Made by a program: the position numbers and the translations under genes. From Sphagnum compactum (Eukaryota; Bryophyta; Sphagnopsida; Sphagnales), in the NCBI GenBank assembly GCA_965153455.1, contig OZ234494.1:13702001-13766000 (forward strand): a DNA stretch of 64,000 nt. Reading direction: 5' to 3'. The notes below the pieces were generated by a model. It worked only from the letters and a program-made list of their open reading frames with translations. It was not told the origin of the DNA and did not search any database. This document shows, one piece after another, positions 1 through 12,386 of the stretch. Each line of letters opens with the position of its first letter. Positions within the stretch are counted from its first letter, which is position 1.

Positions 1-1330
1 CCTAACTATGTCACTTTTTCCTTACTAACTACCTCCTTTTTCACTGACTTTTTTTAACAACTACCTTCTATCCTTATAACTATCTCACTCTTTTCCTAAT
101 AATTATTTGACTCCTTTTCTCTACCCACCAACATGGATATTGAAAAAACAAATTAACATAGCCTTTTTCATGTTCATGCTATTTATATGAATTTAAATTT
201 ACATGAAATAAGGATGAACTATTGAAAACCATATAAAAAAATTAAAAAATAGAGAAAAAAAAGTTGATCATCATTGGTAGTGTGCGATAACACAGAGCCC
301 AAGTAAGTATATAATCCCTCTTTTCGTGAAGGGGGAATTAAGCATTATAAAAGCCATCCATTTAACATGACAAAATTTCCCCCGAGTTCACCATTATATT
401 TTTCATATTTCCCATCTTTTTCTGTTGAAATAAGTTTTATCAAGTGCTTGAAGCTTGGGTAAGGCCCTTGGATCCGAGTCGACCATTTAACACTTGGGGT
501 CAGCAATGTCATCCCTTAACACTTGCACTGGCCCCAAGTGGCTTTTCCCATCCACATGTACAAGAAAGTCGGATGATTTGAGCCACCCCATCCTCACACT
601 TGTGGCCCAAATGTGGATGAAACCAGTGTTGTGTAGTTATTTGAAACTTATAGAAAAAAATCCACCGGTCTTGGTCCTATTTTATCTTATCTTTGACATT
701 AGAGAGATCCGCAAATTCACCCAGTCTTCGCCCTGTCTTTGGGCCTCCTTTCACCCCCCTAACCCATCTTTTAGTGGTATCCGTAAAGTAAGGAAAATTT
801 ATTAAATCTCAGTATGAAATGCTGAAACTCAGTACAAAATGCTTAATCTCAGCATTTAATGCACAAGGTTCGAGAGGAACTATAGTAGCTGTACAGGTAG
901 GAGCAGTGAAAATATACGTAGCAGCAATGGAGGCGCTCAGGAAAAAAGAAAGACAGGGTGAAACTCAGGAACCATCAAAATTGATGGTTTTTCTGAGTTT
1001 CACTCCATGTTGACAGTTAATGTAAATTTGTGCAGGTTTTTTGGTTAATCTCACCCTTTGTATGACCAAACTCAGGGTACTGGTGTTGTCTTTTCCTGAC
1101 TTTATGGATATCTCTATTGAACATCTCTTATATATATGTAGACAATGTTATTTCTATGAACTGATTGATAAGCTTGTTTTCCATGTGGAGAATTTCTTGC
1201 AGTCATTTTCGGTTAAGTTATAGCTCCAGTCACCTTTTTTTTCAAAGGACTTGCTCTTGTGAGACCAAATGCTCAACTGCCCACTCCTGAAATGTCGATT
1301 CAAAATTGCGTACCATGTGTCAAGGTTTAA
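1..1330. other. AT-rich intergenic DNA
   Basis: I see no coding region here. Short open frames on both strands lack recognisable domains and plausible splice sites. The only recognisable piece is a short repeat at 262-306 that is also found in the first intron of the GDSL gene. Confidence 0.6.
262..306 (+). repeat. short repeat shared with GDSL intron 1
   Basis: The stretch reading roughly GTTGATCATCATTGGTAGTG followed by AGAGCCCAAGTA recurs, with changes, twice in tandem inside intron 1 of the GDSL gene (about 13860-13905 and 13981-14022). It is probably a fragment of a dispersed repeat; the family was not identified. Confidence 0.45.
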
Positions 1331-1480
1331 TGTCAAACTGTAATTTTAATGTAACATATGCCAAAATAAACATCACAGATTGTGCACATTGTAATGGATG
1401 AAATCACAAAGCTTATCTCACACATGTATCATGAGCCATGGCCTTTTGTTGTGGGAGAAAAACCACATTCTCTTGTAGTT
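1331..1480 (+). repeat. dispersed repeat A, copy 1 (CACTA-like 3' terminus)
   Basis: About 150 bp that match 7781-7925 along the full length and 29351-29442 over the right half. Shared landmarks, in order, are AATAAACATCACA, GTAATGGATGAAA, TCATGAGCCATGG, GAGAAAAACCACATT and a right end close to CTTGTAGTG. That end resembles the 3' terminus of CACTA transposons (reverse complement CACTACAAG). The copy here ends CTTGTAGTT, so its last base is changed. No matching left terminus was found, so this is a terminal fragment or a one-ended element. Confidence 0.6.
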
Positions 1481-1888
1481 AAGTGGTCAATTCATAAAAC
1501 AGCACTGTGCATGGATCTCAGAGCTTTGGATTGATTATTATTTGCCTTGCAAAACACAGTCTCAGAAGTGTTGTTGATGCTGTAGAGATGCATTATTATT
1601 ATTTCATTGGGCATTATTCATCTTGTACTCAATTGGAAGTCGATCTGGCCGAGTGCTTTTTCTTGCTATGGGTGATAGAAATCAAAGAATGTTCCATTGC
1701 TAAAAACATTTACTTACATCAGAGAGGCAAAATACAGTCCCTACTCCAGACTGCAGAGGAAATTACTCCAGGGAGATTTGCTTGAGAATGTGATTGCCAA
1801 AAAACCCACATGAAAGAGTTTCCTATGGATTCAATACTGACAGATTTCATGGAAAATTTCAAGCTGAATAGGTTTTTGACAGCCACTG

Positions 1889-3360
1889 ATGATCAATCAT
1901 TTGGAAAAGCGGTTTGTGACGAATGATGCTGGCACCATTGTTCAGGAGCTTGAGGTGCAGCACCCAGCTGCTAAACTTCTGGTCATGGCTGCAAAGGCAG
2001 AGCAAGAGGAGATTGGTGATGGAGCCAACCTGGTGATTTCCTTTGCTGGAGAGCTTCTTCAAGGAGCTGAGCAACTCATCAGAATTGGGTTGCACCAAGT
2101 GAGGTCATTGGGGGTTACAACAAGGCTAATACACAGGCACTGGAGCTGCTTCAGGAGTTAGGGGAACCGGGTTCAGAGAAAATGGATTTGAGGGAGAAGG
2201 ATCAAGTGGTGCAGCGCATAGTATCTGCTGTAGCTAGCAAGCAGTATGGGCAGGAGAGCATTCTTTGTCCCATCATTGCTGAGGCCTGTATTCAAGTGTG
2301 TCCTGCAAATCCAGCCAATTTCAATGTGGACAATGTGTGAGTTGCTAAGATTCTGGGTGGTGGCATCAATGATACCAGTGTGGTGTGTGGCATGGTCCTC
2401 AAGAGTGAAGCTGTTGGTACCATCAAGAAAACAACAAAGGCTAAGATTGCTGTGTTTGGTGCAGGAGTCGATATATCAGCAACAGAGACCGAAAGCACTG
2501 TTCTCATCAACAGTGCCAGCCAGTTGGAGAACTATGCGAAGACTGAGGATGCTAAGATGGAGGAGCTAATCAAAGCAGTAGCTTCAACAGGAGCTTCTGT
2601 TATAGTCAGTGGTGGCACAATTGGCGAGATGGCTCTGCATTTCTGTGAGCGATACAAGCTCATGGTGATCAAAATCTCTTCCAGATTTGAGTTCCAAAGG
2701 TTTTGTTGCACCACAGGTGCAGTTTCTCTGGTGAAGTTGGGGCAGCCTTTGGCTGATGAGCTTGGCTATGATGACTCCATTTCAGTTGATGAGATTGGTG
2801 GTACAAGGGTGACAATAGTAAAGAATGAAGAGTCAGGCAATCTGGTCTCAACTGTTGTCATCTGGGGTAGTATGGACAGTGTATTGGATGACATAGAGCG
2901 AGCAGTTGATGATGGTGTCAACTCCTATAAGGCCATGTGCCAAGACAGTAGGATCGTACCAGGAGCGGGTGCAACAGAAATTGAACTGGCAAGAAGGCTT
3001 AGGGATTATGGTGCCAAGGAAACAGGGCTAGAGCAATATGCAATTGAGAAGTTTGCTGAAAGCCTTGAAGTGGTGCCTGAGATTCTGGCTGAGAATGGAG
3101 GGCTTAACTCCACTGACATGATATCCTCTCTCTATGCTGCTCATGCTCCTGGCAGCTTGAAGGCAGGTGTGGATATTGAGCAAGGAGGGATTACAGATAT
3201 GACTGCTGCAGATGTATGGGATCTTCTTACTACCAAGTATTGGGCAATCAAATTGGCCACAGGTGCTGCATACACAGTTCTTTGGGTAGATCAGATCATC
3301 GTGGCGAAGCAAGCAGGTGGGCCAAAGGGCAGGCCAGCAGATGGTGGAGATGAGGATTAG
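1889..3360 (+). pseudogene. CCT8: processed pseudogene of chaperonin subunit CCT8 (TCP-1 theta)
   Basis: The translation follows plant CCT theta, one of the eight subunits of the cytosolic TRiC/CCT folding ring, from about family residue 57 to the C-terminus. Landmarks are the GDGAN nucleotide-site motif, QLENYAKTEDAK, SGGTIGEMALHFCERYK and the C-terminal RIVPGAGATEIELA. About 490 of roughly 550 residues remain; the N-terminus with the first ATP-site glycine loop is missing. It is broken by a one-base deletion near 2096, which shifts frame 2 to frame 1, and by a stop TGA at 2338-2340 where the family has arginine. From 2341 to the TAG at 3358 the frame is open. No intron interrupts the homology, although plant CCT genes are split, which indicates a 5'-truncated retrocopy. 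No poly(A) tract or flanking duplication was found. Several arginines are replaced in a way typical of CpG decay. Retrocopy origin is inferred; the family call is secure. Confidence 0.9.
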
Positions 3361-5340
3361 TTCAAGGGAAGGCAAATGTCTGTATCTCTCTCCTGTATTT
3401 CTCTCTTGGTCTTGTTGGATCACCATTGAAAGAAAGTATAACTAGGCTGGAAGGAGATGAATCATCAGGCTAGCCAATTTTGGTTTGGATTACTGCCCAC
3501 TTTTCTAGAATTTTGACAGAGTTAGTCTGGTAAATGCCTCTCTTACTGCACTACAGCTGCCGGAGTGTGAGAAGTGGATTGGTATTGCTAAAAATCCTTC
3601 CCCTTAGATGGATGCTTCTAATGCTTATTCAACTTCTTGGTATCAAAAGTTGATGTTTTGGAGTTGAAATGCAGTTGTCTGTTGCTGTCAGCAGCTCATG
3701 AAGTTGCTTGGGAGTAATTGCAGCTAGTAACTGCCATCCACCATGAAGGTGATGGTCAGATACCTTATGAGCAACACTCTCACAAGGTTATGAGTTATGA
3801 CCACACTAGTTCTTGTCACATTTGTTTCTTATTTTTTTGGGACTGGAACTTACTCAACATTTGCTTGTTCACTACATTCTTTTGTGGAGTCCCTCTGTCC
3901 AGTCACAATGATAATTGGAAATGAAAAGCAGGTGGTCAAAATCCTCAAACACCAAACAGTTGTCAAATGGCAAGCCTAATTCACGTGCTGAAGAACACTA
4001 TTCTTCAAACTTTCTTTTGAATCAAAAAAAGAGGTTTGCTTAACAAAGAAAGATCAGGGTTTGGAGTTTCTGCATTTGGAATTTCAAAATGATAATTTCA
4101 AGGCCTTCTCGATCCGAAGTGGGGAGCTTTTCAAAGCCCATTTTATCTCTAATGTTTGTGTTCTCAATGCTGTGCCTCTTTCTTCTCTCTGTTTTCTTCA
4201 TCTTTGCATTTCCAGGTTTTTCCAATTCTTGCATTCCCCCTTTCTCTTTCTCGTTGTTTCTTTTGTCCCTCTTTCTTATTAGGGGTCTTGGGTCTTCTAT
4301 TTCTCTTTCTTAAGTTCTATTGAGCTAATGAGCATCATGGAGATGTGCTCCTGTTACTGTCGGTCTTGTGACTGAAACTCAATATGTTGGTTAGTGTTTG
4401 AGATCAACCTACACCAATTGCCGGCAATGGGAACTGATGAAGTCAGTGGGGATGTTATGATGGGTGGTCAATGCCTTACATATTTCTGTTGAAGGTACTT
4501 TAACATGTTTGTGATGATCGTTGTCATTCAAAAGCTCCTCAATTTTTGTTGTGTGGTCTTGTTTTCTCTTTTCTTTAGGGGTGGGATGCTTGTTTTATTG
4601 CTTGCTGATTGGTTGCTGTTACTTTGTCAGATCTGAAATATCCATAAACTTATTGTTGGTATTGTTTCTTTTCAGGCTAACTTATATTGTGCAGTGCCTA
4701 TTGAGAAATTCTCAGTACTTATGAAGATACGGATCATATATTGTTACTTCAACCTTGTTGATTTGAAATGAATACTAGATGATTTTGAACTCTCAACTTT
4801 CCCTCCATTAGTTGGAGTTCTTAATGTGTTGAGATGGAAAATGCAAGTACCATCTTATGAACACACATTGTTATAGGTTCTGGAATAGGAGTGAAACCAT
4901 GGTTCTTGATTCTAGCCAACACACAGATCTCTGACTACAAACAATGCCACACAAATAGTGTAGTAGTTGGAAAAGACTTGTTTGAACTGATTACATGGAA
5001 TGAATCCATGCTGAAATGCATTCTGAAGTCTCCTCTTCCCATCACATGTAACCATGGTTCTTAATCGAAAGTCCAAACTTCTGCTTGTAAGCCTGCAGAT
5101 TCTTTACTGTTCTGCCATTTCTTTGAGGATTTTGAATGAACAAAAAACCCATCAACTTAGTCTCAATGCTCCTGCACCTAACTAGGTTGATGGCCTTCTA
5201 GAGCTTGTAGCCAGGCTCGAGGTACCTAACTACTTCCTAGTTTGTGCAAGGCCGTGTGCATTGTAAGACATCTTTCCCAGCCTTCCACAAGGCGAAGTCT
5301 ATCTTCTGAAAGTCTAGACTAGTGTCTACTTGGAAGTGTA
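3361..5340. other. 3' flank of the CCT8 copy, no gene seen
   Basis: The first few hundred bases may be the former 3' untranslated region of the CCT8 transcript, but no poly(A) stretch marks its end. The rest is T-rich DNA with short frames rich in F, L and S that look like translations of low-complexity sequence. Nothing functional was recognised. Confidence 0.5.
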
Positions 5341-5530
5341 AATAGTTGTTTTACATGTCATGTAAAATCAAGTGTAAATCATGTACACTTACACATCAAT
5401 GTTTTTACACTTACACTTCATGTCGTGTATATTTTGGGATTTACATTTACAAGTTTACATTTCATGTTGTGTATATTTCGAGATTTACATTTGCATGCCT
5501 TGTGTGTATATATTTTTAAAATATCTGTAC
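5341..5530 (+). repeat. degenerate tandem repeat (TTTACATTTACA type)
   Basis: Units built on GTGTATATTT(C/T)G(A/G)GATTTACATTT followed by CATGT(C/T)GTG repeat imperfectly, with looser copies of GTAAATCATGTACACTTACA before them. Copy boundaries are blurred. Short frames across it are not coding. Confidence 0.5.
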
Positions 5531-7780
5531 ACTACTCTATGTAAAAGAAAATTGTTGTGTAAGTGTAAATCACAACGCAATACCTTCATGAGGATATTGC
5601 ATTGCCCATTGTCCTTGGAGATTATAGTTTGCAAAAACAATGAGGGTATTACACATCACATTTTTCATTGGCACTTATGGATGCATAAAACAAAACCATA
5701 ACGCAAGCAAGATGACAAGTGAGAGCTGATTTGAAATAGGTTGTTGATGAAATTTATATCAACATTAAGAGCTGGAAGATGACCATGATGACATCACTTA
5801 AGTTTGCAAAAAATTGTAAATGAAGAGTAGCAACATGGGAAAGCTCACCTTAACCCATGCTTTGCAAGTTCAAAATGAAGAGAATTGCAAGGATGAAAGC
5901 ACATTAGAATGAACATTTTTAGAAATCATAATTTCAAATTTTTGGAGCTAGGCAAATGTTTTTGTATATAACTCAAATGCATTTGAGAAATATAATAAAA
6001 AATGAGATAAGAAACTAAAACATGTATTATTATCCTCTCAACTTTGAACAAAATCATAGCAAAAATGTAAATATTTAGTCCAAAGTGGATTTTAAAATGT
6101 AAGGTATATCTAAGGTCACAATCCAAATAATCGTGGTTAGGCATTTTTTTACTTTTAATGGAGTTGGAAAAGATACCTATAACTTTGTACCACCACATGT
6201 TGAAATATCATAACATGTAACATGAAAAAATCAAGTAATAAAATGTTGCGTCTTTCTTTTGAGATTTAAAGTAAAGATTTAATAATCTCTAAATTTTGTA
6301 CAATCCATTTTGATATCTAAATTGACTTTTTAAAAATGAATTATTAGGAGATGTGTCCAAAAAGGATTAAATTAAGGTGTTATGGACTTGGCTATCGAAT
6401 TTTTTTCTCAACTTCAATATCATTTAAATGTTTTAATTTGATGTTCAATTTCATTGAGTTCAAAATACACTAGATATGGATTTTTGTATGGATTTTCAAT
6501 TGCCATTTTTGATCCATTGTAATGTGTTTTCACCCATCACAAGAGAATGGAATGCAACATGACAAAGCGGGCAAGGAGTAAAAAGTTCACTTGAAACATG
6601 TTGTTGGACCTTTCAACAATGCAAAAAGTTATAAGAGAAAAAGAATAACATCAATTACAAACAACCTTAGACATAGGGGAACAACATGGGGCAATTCATA
6701 CGACCAGAATGAAAGAAGGTTTGTAAAATATCATTCCTCCATACCTAACCATTTCTTCTTTCCTGCTTACCTTTTCCCCCCTTTTTTTTGGTTTGTGCCT
6801 ACCATTTGCCCATTTCCCCTTGCCATTTATTTTCCTTCTCTCTTTGTTAAACCAAATGCACTTTCACAACTAGGTATCATTTTGAACCCTTAAACCAACT
6901 CCTTTTCCATAACTATTGTTTTGAACCTTGGGAAGAGAAGAAAAAAAGAGAAACGTAATATTGTATATGGATAAAAGTAAACTATAATGACCCCCTTTCA
7001 AGTCTTTTTAGGGTTAGTATTATAATATGTAACTCCCACAATGTGGTGCATTGAATTTGGGTTTAAATTATGGTGTTTGGGTTTTAGGATTATGATTTTC
7101 ACAAAACTAATGTTATTTGAATAAATAAACAAATAAAATCATTTAAATTCAAGGAACCATGGGTATATTTAAGGTGTACATAATAAAATAAAACCTGTTT
7201 CAAAATTTGAATTGTAGTAGGCATTTCATTTCATTAATCATTCAAATAAGTGATTGAAATGGATTTTATGCATTGGCCCAATTCACAATATTTGTCGCGC
7301 CTTCCAATTTAAAATGATTTCTTATAAAAATTTCAATTTATCACATACTTATGGTCAACACCTTCCATTTGTGAGATGAAAATGATCAAGCTTTTCACAT
7401 GGTTCATAAACATAATTCAAAATATGTGGAATCACATGTGAAGTAAATATTACAGATTTCTTAAAAGTTTAAAATCATTTCAATTGTTTTAGAATATATT
7501 TACATTTTTTAGGACATGATTATAAATATTATTTTCATACAAATATATTCCAATCCACCATGATATACGTAAAAAATAATTAATTTTTTCCAATTTTGTG
7601 TGTGGGTTATGCTCTACCATAATATGCAAAAAATTGTGAAATTCCTTAGTATTAACATGGTTTGGGTTGAAAAACATTCACCCATGAAAGAAGTACAATG
7701 TGATTACATAAAGAGAGTGTGTTTTCACACATATGTTGTTTTGTGTTGGGTTCATTTGCTTGTTTACATTGTTTTATATA

Positions 7781-7925
7781 TGTTTCAAACTATAATTATA
7801 ATGTAATATATGTCATAATAAACATCACATATTGTATATTGTAATGGATGAAACGAAAAAATTTACTTCACATGTGTCACGAACCATGACCTATTGTTTG
7901 AGAAAAACCACATTTTGTTGTAGTG
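7781..7925 (+). repeat. dispersed repeat A, copy 2 (CACTA-like 3' terminus)
   Basis: Matches 1331-1480 along its length. Shared blocks include CAAACT.TAATT.TAATGTAA, AATAAACATCACA, TTGTAATGGATGAAA, GAGAAAAACCACATT and the terminal TTGTAGTG. The right terminus is intact here and resembles the 3' end of CACTA elements. Confidence 0.6.
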
Positions 7926-9020
7926 AGTGTTATGAATTGTGTGAGGTTGTTGGGATGAAAGCAAATTGAATGTTTAAGTGAAATAAGGGCAAACATAAGT
8001 TTGAAGCATGGGCAAAAGAGAATGCAACATTCACCCAAATAAAATGAAGTCGTTTAAAAATTGAAAAAAAGGATTCTCAATTCTCTTAACATGAATTCCC
8101 ACTTTGAGAATTGGGATTTGTTGAGAGGTATAGATATTCAAAATAAGTTTGAAAAATCATATATGAATTAAATGATTTTTAAATTGTTGGAAAAATCTCA
8201 AAGAAAGTAGTTAAAAACTTTGAGATTGCATTTCCAAAACATTGTTCTTTTCTGATAGCCATGAAGGGCTATAAAATAAATTACCAAAAAAAACTTATTT
8301 ATTCAAAATTTAATTTACAAAAGAAATCATGTTCAATTAAAAATTAAAGAGCTTGATAGGTTTCAAAAGCTTTTGATGAAGGCTATAAGATCATGGTGTC
8401 ACATGTTCAAATTGGAGATATATTTTGGGAGTTATAAGCCCCCAAAATTGTCAAAACATTAATGTGTCCTGATTTTGAAACAAAACTATAAAAGTCTTAA
8501 GAACTTTGTTGTTTTGACGTAGCCCATGCTAGGACATGCAAAGTTTTCTATAATGAAAGTAAAACCTCCCATAATCATGTAGGACGTGGTGAAATATGTT
8601 CGAGTTCCTGAAGGGTTTGTGCCCAATTTTGGCTCTAGAGAGGCTTAATGCTTATTAAAGGTAGGTTCAGTGGATTTACTAATAAAATACTAGTTAGAAT
8701 ATTGATTTTTTCCTTTTGAACTGTAATTTTGAAGAGAAGTTTTTGGATATTTACTCCTTGAGCATTTTCTTGATTAAACATTGAAGAACTCTTTTGTGAG
8801 AATTTTTTGAACATTTAAAGAATTGAATATGGATTTAAATTTGAACTTGTAGTTTTGTTCTAAAGATTAAATGAAAGAACAATTGTTTTGTAAATAGATA
8901 ATACCTATAGCATTGTAGATGTTTTGTGTATTCAATTTGGATGTAGATTACAAGAAGATTTCTTAACATAAAATTAGAGGATCAAATGCACAACATAAAA
9001 ATACAACTTAGCAACACCCT

Positions 9021-9042
9021 TTATTTATTTATTTATTTATTT
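9021..9042 (+). repeat. microsatellite (TTTA)n
   Basis: Five or so uninterrupted ATTT/TTTA units within otherwise unique AT-rich DNA. Confidence 0.85.
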
Positions 9043-9239
9043 TGTGTAGTTGTAGTTTCGATGTTGTGCATGATAGGCATCAAATCCTTGGTATATAGTG
9101 GGCATATTAATGTCAAGCTATATAGAGAGAATCGTCCATGGCATTACTTGATGTCAAACACCGGCATACAATTATTTCTTTATTTTTGATAGGAGGAATG
9201 TTGAAAACGATATTTTTTTAAAGGTTACTCGGTAATCTA

Positions 9240-9559
9240 CGATATTGTGTTTAGATTCATTGTAGAGTATATAGTAGCTTAAGTGATTTTGGCCCATACT
9301 AGATAATAAATAATAGGTCTATTTTTATATGAGGATTTTTTTTTTGAAAGATGATATTTTAGCTTGTGTCGAAACTTGAGATTAGTTACAGAGTCACATA
9401 TAATATCTTAAGGATTTTGGTTGCTTTTTTTAGAGGATTTTTTTGAAAGATTATATATTCTTGTAAGGTGAAATATCTTGAGTTTTCATAATTCTTTTTT
9501 ATTGCCTTAAGATACTTTTTAATGTAAATTGGCAAGGCCACATTGTGACACATCCCTTG
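9240..9559 (+). repeat. dispersed repeat B, copy 1
   Basis: About 320 bp that recur at 25450-25717 and 56434-56735. The shared order of blocks is GATATTGTGTTTAGATTCAT, TAGTAGCTTAAG.GATTTTGGCCC, TAATAGGTCTATTTTTATA, GATATTTTGGCTTGTGT, AAACTTGAGATTAG, GATACTTTTTAATGTAAAT and GGCAAGGCCACA.TGTGACAC. It has no coding potential or obvious inverted ends. It could be a solo LTR, a LINE 3' end or a non-autonomous element. The right edge here sits about 45 bp before the 92-bp satellite. Confidence 0.75.
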
Positions 9560-9603
9560 TTTTATGGGGCCAGTTCACATTTGATCCAACTTTTGGAAGT
9601 TTT

Positions 9604-10357
9604 ACCTTAATAGAACCAGTTTCACATGAGGTGAACCGGTTTTTTTGGTGAAAGTGTTTAGACTATTTAGACGGATTTTTTTGGTGTTCAGAGTTACCTT
9701 ATTAGAACCAGTTTCACATGAGGTGAACCGGTTTTTTAGGTGAAAGTGTTTAGACTGTTTAGACGGATTTTTTTGGTGTTCAGAGTTACCTTATTAGAAC
9801 CGGTTCACATGAGGTGAACCGGTTTTTTTGGGTGAAAGTGTTTAGACTGTTAAGACGGATTTTTTGGGTGTTCAGAGTTACCTTATTAGAACCGGTTTCA
9901 CATGAGGTGAACCGGTTCTTTTGGTGAAAGTGTTTAGACTGTTTAGATTGGAATGGATTTTTTGGGTGTTCAGAGTTACCTTATTAGAACCAGTTTCACA
10001 CTAGGTGAACCGGTTTTTTGGGTGAAAGTGTTTAGACTGTTTAGATTGGAATGGATTTTTTGGGTGTTCAGAGTTACCTTATTAGAACCAGTTTCACATT
10101 AGGTGAACCGGTTTTTTAGGTGAAAGTGTTTAGACTGTTTAGACGGATTTTTTGGGTGTTCAGAGTTACCTTATTAGAACCGGTTTCACATGAGGTGAAC
10201 CGGTTTTTTTGGGTGAAAGTGTTTAGACTATTTAGACGGATTTTTTGGGTGTTCAGAGTTACCTTATTAGAGCCGATTTTACATTAGGTGAACCGGTTTT
10301 TTAGGTGAAAGTGTTTAGACTGTTTAGATTGGAATGGATTTTTTGGGTGTTCAGAGT
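9604..10357 (+). repeat. tandem array of eight 92/98-bp units with an internal hairpin
   Basis: Units start at about 9604, 9696, 9788, 9880, 9978, 10076, 10168 and 10261, each beginning ACCTTA(T/A)TAGA. Each has GAACC(G/A)GTTTCAC, a short ATGAG or ATTAG loop, then GTGAACCGGTTTT, so a stem of about 11 bp can form. The rest of the unit is GGTGAAAGTGTTTAGACTGTTTAGA and GGATTTTTTGGGTGTTCAGAGTT. Two unit types exist: about 92 bp (TTAGACGGAT) and about 98 bp (TTAGATTGGAATGGAT), mixed along the array. No conserved frame runs through it, so it is not coding. Confidence 0.92.
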
Positions 10358-11589
10358 GTGGACACAGTAGGTAGATGTACAACATCTTTTTATCTTTTGG
10401 CATGGGCCAGCGTGTTTGTGATGCCTTGTTTTTAAAGAAGAAGAATAGGAGGGACCCAACAACTAACTCTGGTTGGGACACATGAAGGTACTGAGGCAGC
10501 AGCTGCCTAGTGGGACATTAAGACCAATGGGCACAGCTAATGTTGCCAGAGAGCAGTAGCATTAACACAGCAAGTTGCAAGTTACTGTCCGCTTAACACG
10601 TCCATTACAATAATCACTTTGTTCGATCATTAGTACAAAAATGGTTGGGACTTTTTACCTGCGTATAATAATTAGAGTAAAAAAATAAAAATAAAAAATA
10701 AATAATATTTTTAATTTAGGATTATCTTTCCACGCAGCAGAGATTGTGAGTGAGGTTACTTGTTTTTGGGTTTACAGGCCTTCTTCTTCCCCTGTACTAA
10801 GGAAGTCTGTTAGGAACAATCAGTAAGGATGAAAAATATGAAAAATCTGTGAAAGGATGGATGACAGGCCTTTTTTTAAAAAAAATTGATATAATTTCAC
10901 CAACTAAGTGAAATTATAAATTTGAGAATGAAGTGAATTTTGAGGTTTTTTTTTTTTTGGGGGTGTTTTTCTGAGCACAATAGGTGGCAGAGGTGACCTA
11001 ACAAGCTGTTGGAAACCTCAAGTCAAGCTCATCGTGGGCAGAGGACTGGCAGCAGTTTACACTGGGTTTGAACCTGGAACCTTTTGGAGGTTTAGGGTTT
11101 TTTGAAATAATTTGGCATATTTAGAAGGTTTTTTGGCCTGAATAGCCAAGATTCTATCTCAGGCTCAAACACATAGCGAAAAAAAGGAAAAAAGAAAAAG
11201 AAAAAGAAGGGGAGGATCCTTAAAATTTTCACCATTGGCAAGCATCCCAAGCAAGATTTTGCACTAAATGGTGACAAGGTTTTTGAACCCGTCTGAATTG
11301 TAAAATTAATAATTATAAAAATGCCACCATACTAAAATCAGAGTCCAAATGCATTATACATTATTATTACTTGAGGAATGCATTATATTCCTTTTCATTT
11401 TTTCGCATTTTGGCGAAATTTCACACCCAAAAAAAAGAAAAAAGAAAGGTTTGTTAGCATAGGAGTGTTTTCTCAAGCTTTACAAATCATCTTTGAAATT
11501 CCAAGTCAAAGGACCAGTGAAAAAAAGCAGTAAAGAATATACGTTTTTTCGAATTGCAAAATACGATTTTTTTTCATTTTTTTTCATTA

Positions 11590-11935
11590 TGATCCCTCCT
11601 ACTTTCAAACCTCATAACTTTCTTATTTCTCATTCACTTTAAATGATTTAAAGTGCTATAAGAGCACCACCTGAAGTTCTACAAATCATCTTTGAACTGT
11701 AATAGCAACAAAGGAACATACAATGAAGTTTTTGAGTGTTCGGGAACCGGACTTTAGGAATTTGTAAGGTTCAGTGATTTGTTTTGTTGAGTTTTTGACT
11801 CCCTGTAGTTGGGGGGGGGGGAGGAGCTGTAACTTTCTCATTTCTAATTCGTTTTGGACAATTGTTAGTGTGTCAGATGTGCGAAGATGAGAGGTTCAAG
11901 TTTCGATGGACGCCAGAAATAATGGAGCCCTCCCC
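11590..11935 (+). repeat. dispersed repeat D, copy 1
   Basis: Colinear with 41181-41510. Both copies share CCCTCCTACTT.CAAA, CATAACTTTCT, AAAGTGCTAT.AGAG, ATCATCTT.GAA, AACATACAA and, after a variable middle, AACTTTCTCATT, GGACAATT.TTAGTG and GTGTCA followed by a G-rich GGAGC end. Part of the left half (about 11465-11520) is repeated just upstream. No coding content was found. Confidence 0.65.
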
Positions 11936-12359
11936 TTGGGTCCAGCCTGCCCTGAGCGCTAAAGTGTTCGGTCACCGGTCGATCGATCTACTCTATACAA
12001 GTGATGACCTAAGAAAGTGCCCAGGTTCTGGATGTGACTAATTTAAAAAAAAATTATTTCGAAAAATGGGGAAAAACCCAAAAATCAGAAAATTAATTTA
12101 CATGGTTTTATTTCCATTTTCGAATAAAGAATTTCGCAAACACCCCCCCACCCCCCCCCAAGAGAAAGGCAAAAAAAACACTGCAAGTTTTGAGGGCTTT
12201 TATTTCGTGTTGAAGAAGAAGAGCTATAAAATGTTTGAAGAAGGATGGGGCTAGTCGGCTGGACGCGTCTCGGAGAGGATTTTCCAACAGATCTGCAATT
12301 TGTCTAGACGTGGTCCGTTACAGCGTTATCGTTAATGAACACCAGGACCACCATTTTCC

Positions 12360-12386
12360 TATTTATTTATTTATTTATTTATTTAT
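12360..12386 (+). repeat. microsatellite (TATT)n
   Basis: Six to seven uninterrupted TATT units followed by ATGGGTGGG. Confidence 0.85.

Larger units (their letters stand above)
5531..9239. other. AT-rich intergenic DNA, no gene seen
   Basis: No protein family, tRNA or rRNA was recognised. It contains repeat A copy 2 (7781-7925) and a TTTA microsatellite at about 9021-9042. The open frames are short and shift register without splice signals. Confidence 0.5.

Noticed and set aside
9604-10357. Possible CRISPR-like array
   Set aside because: The units are contiguous and similar throughout; there are no unique spacers, and this is plant nuclear DNA.
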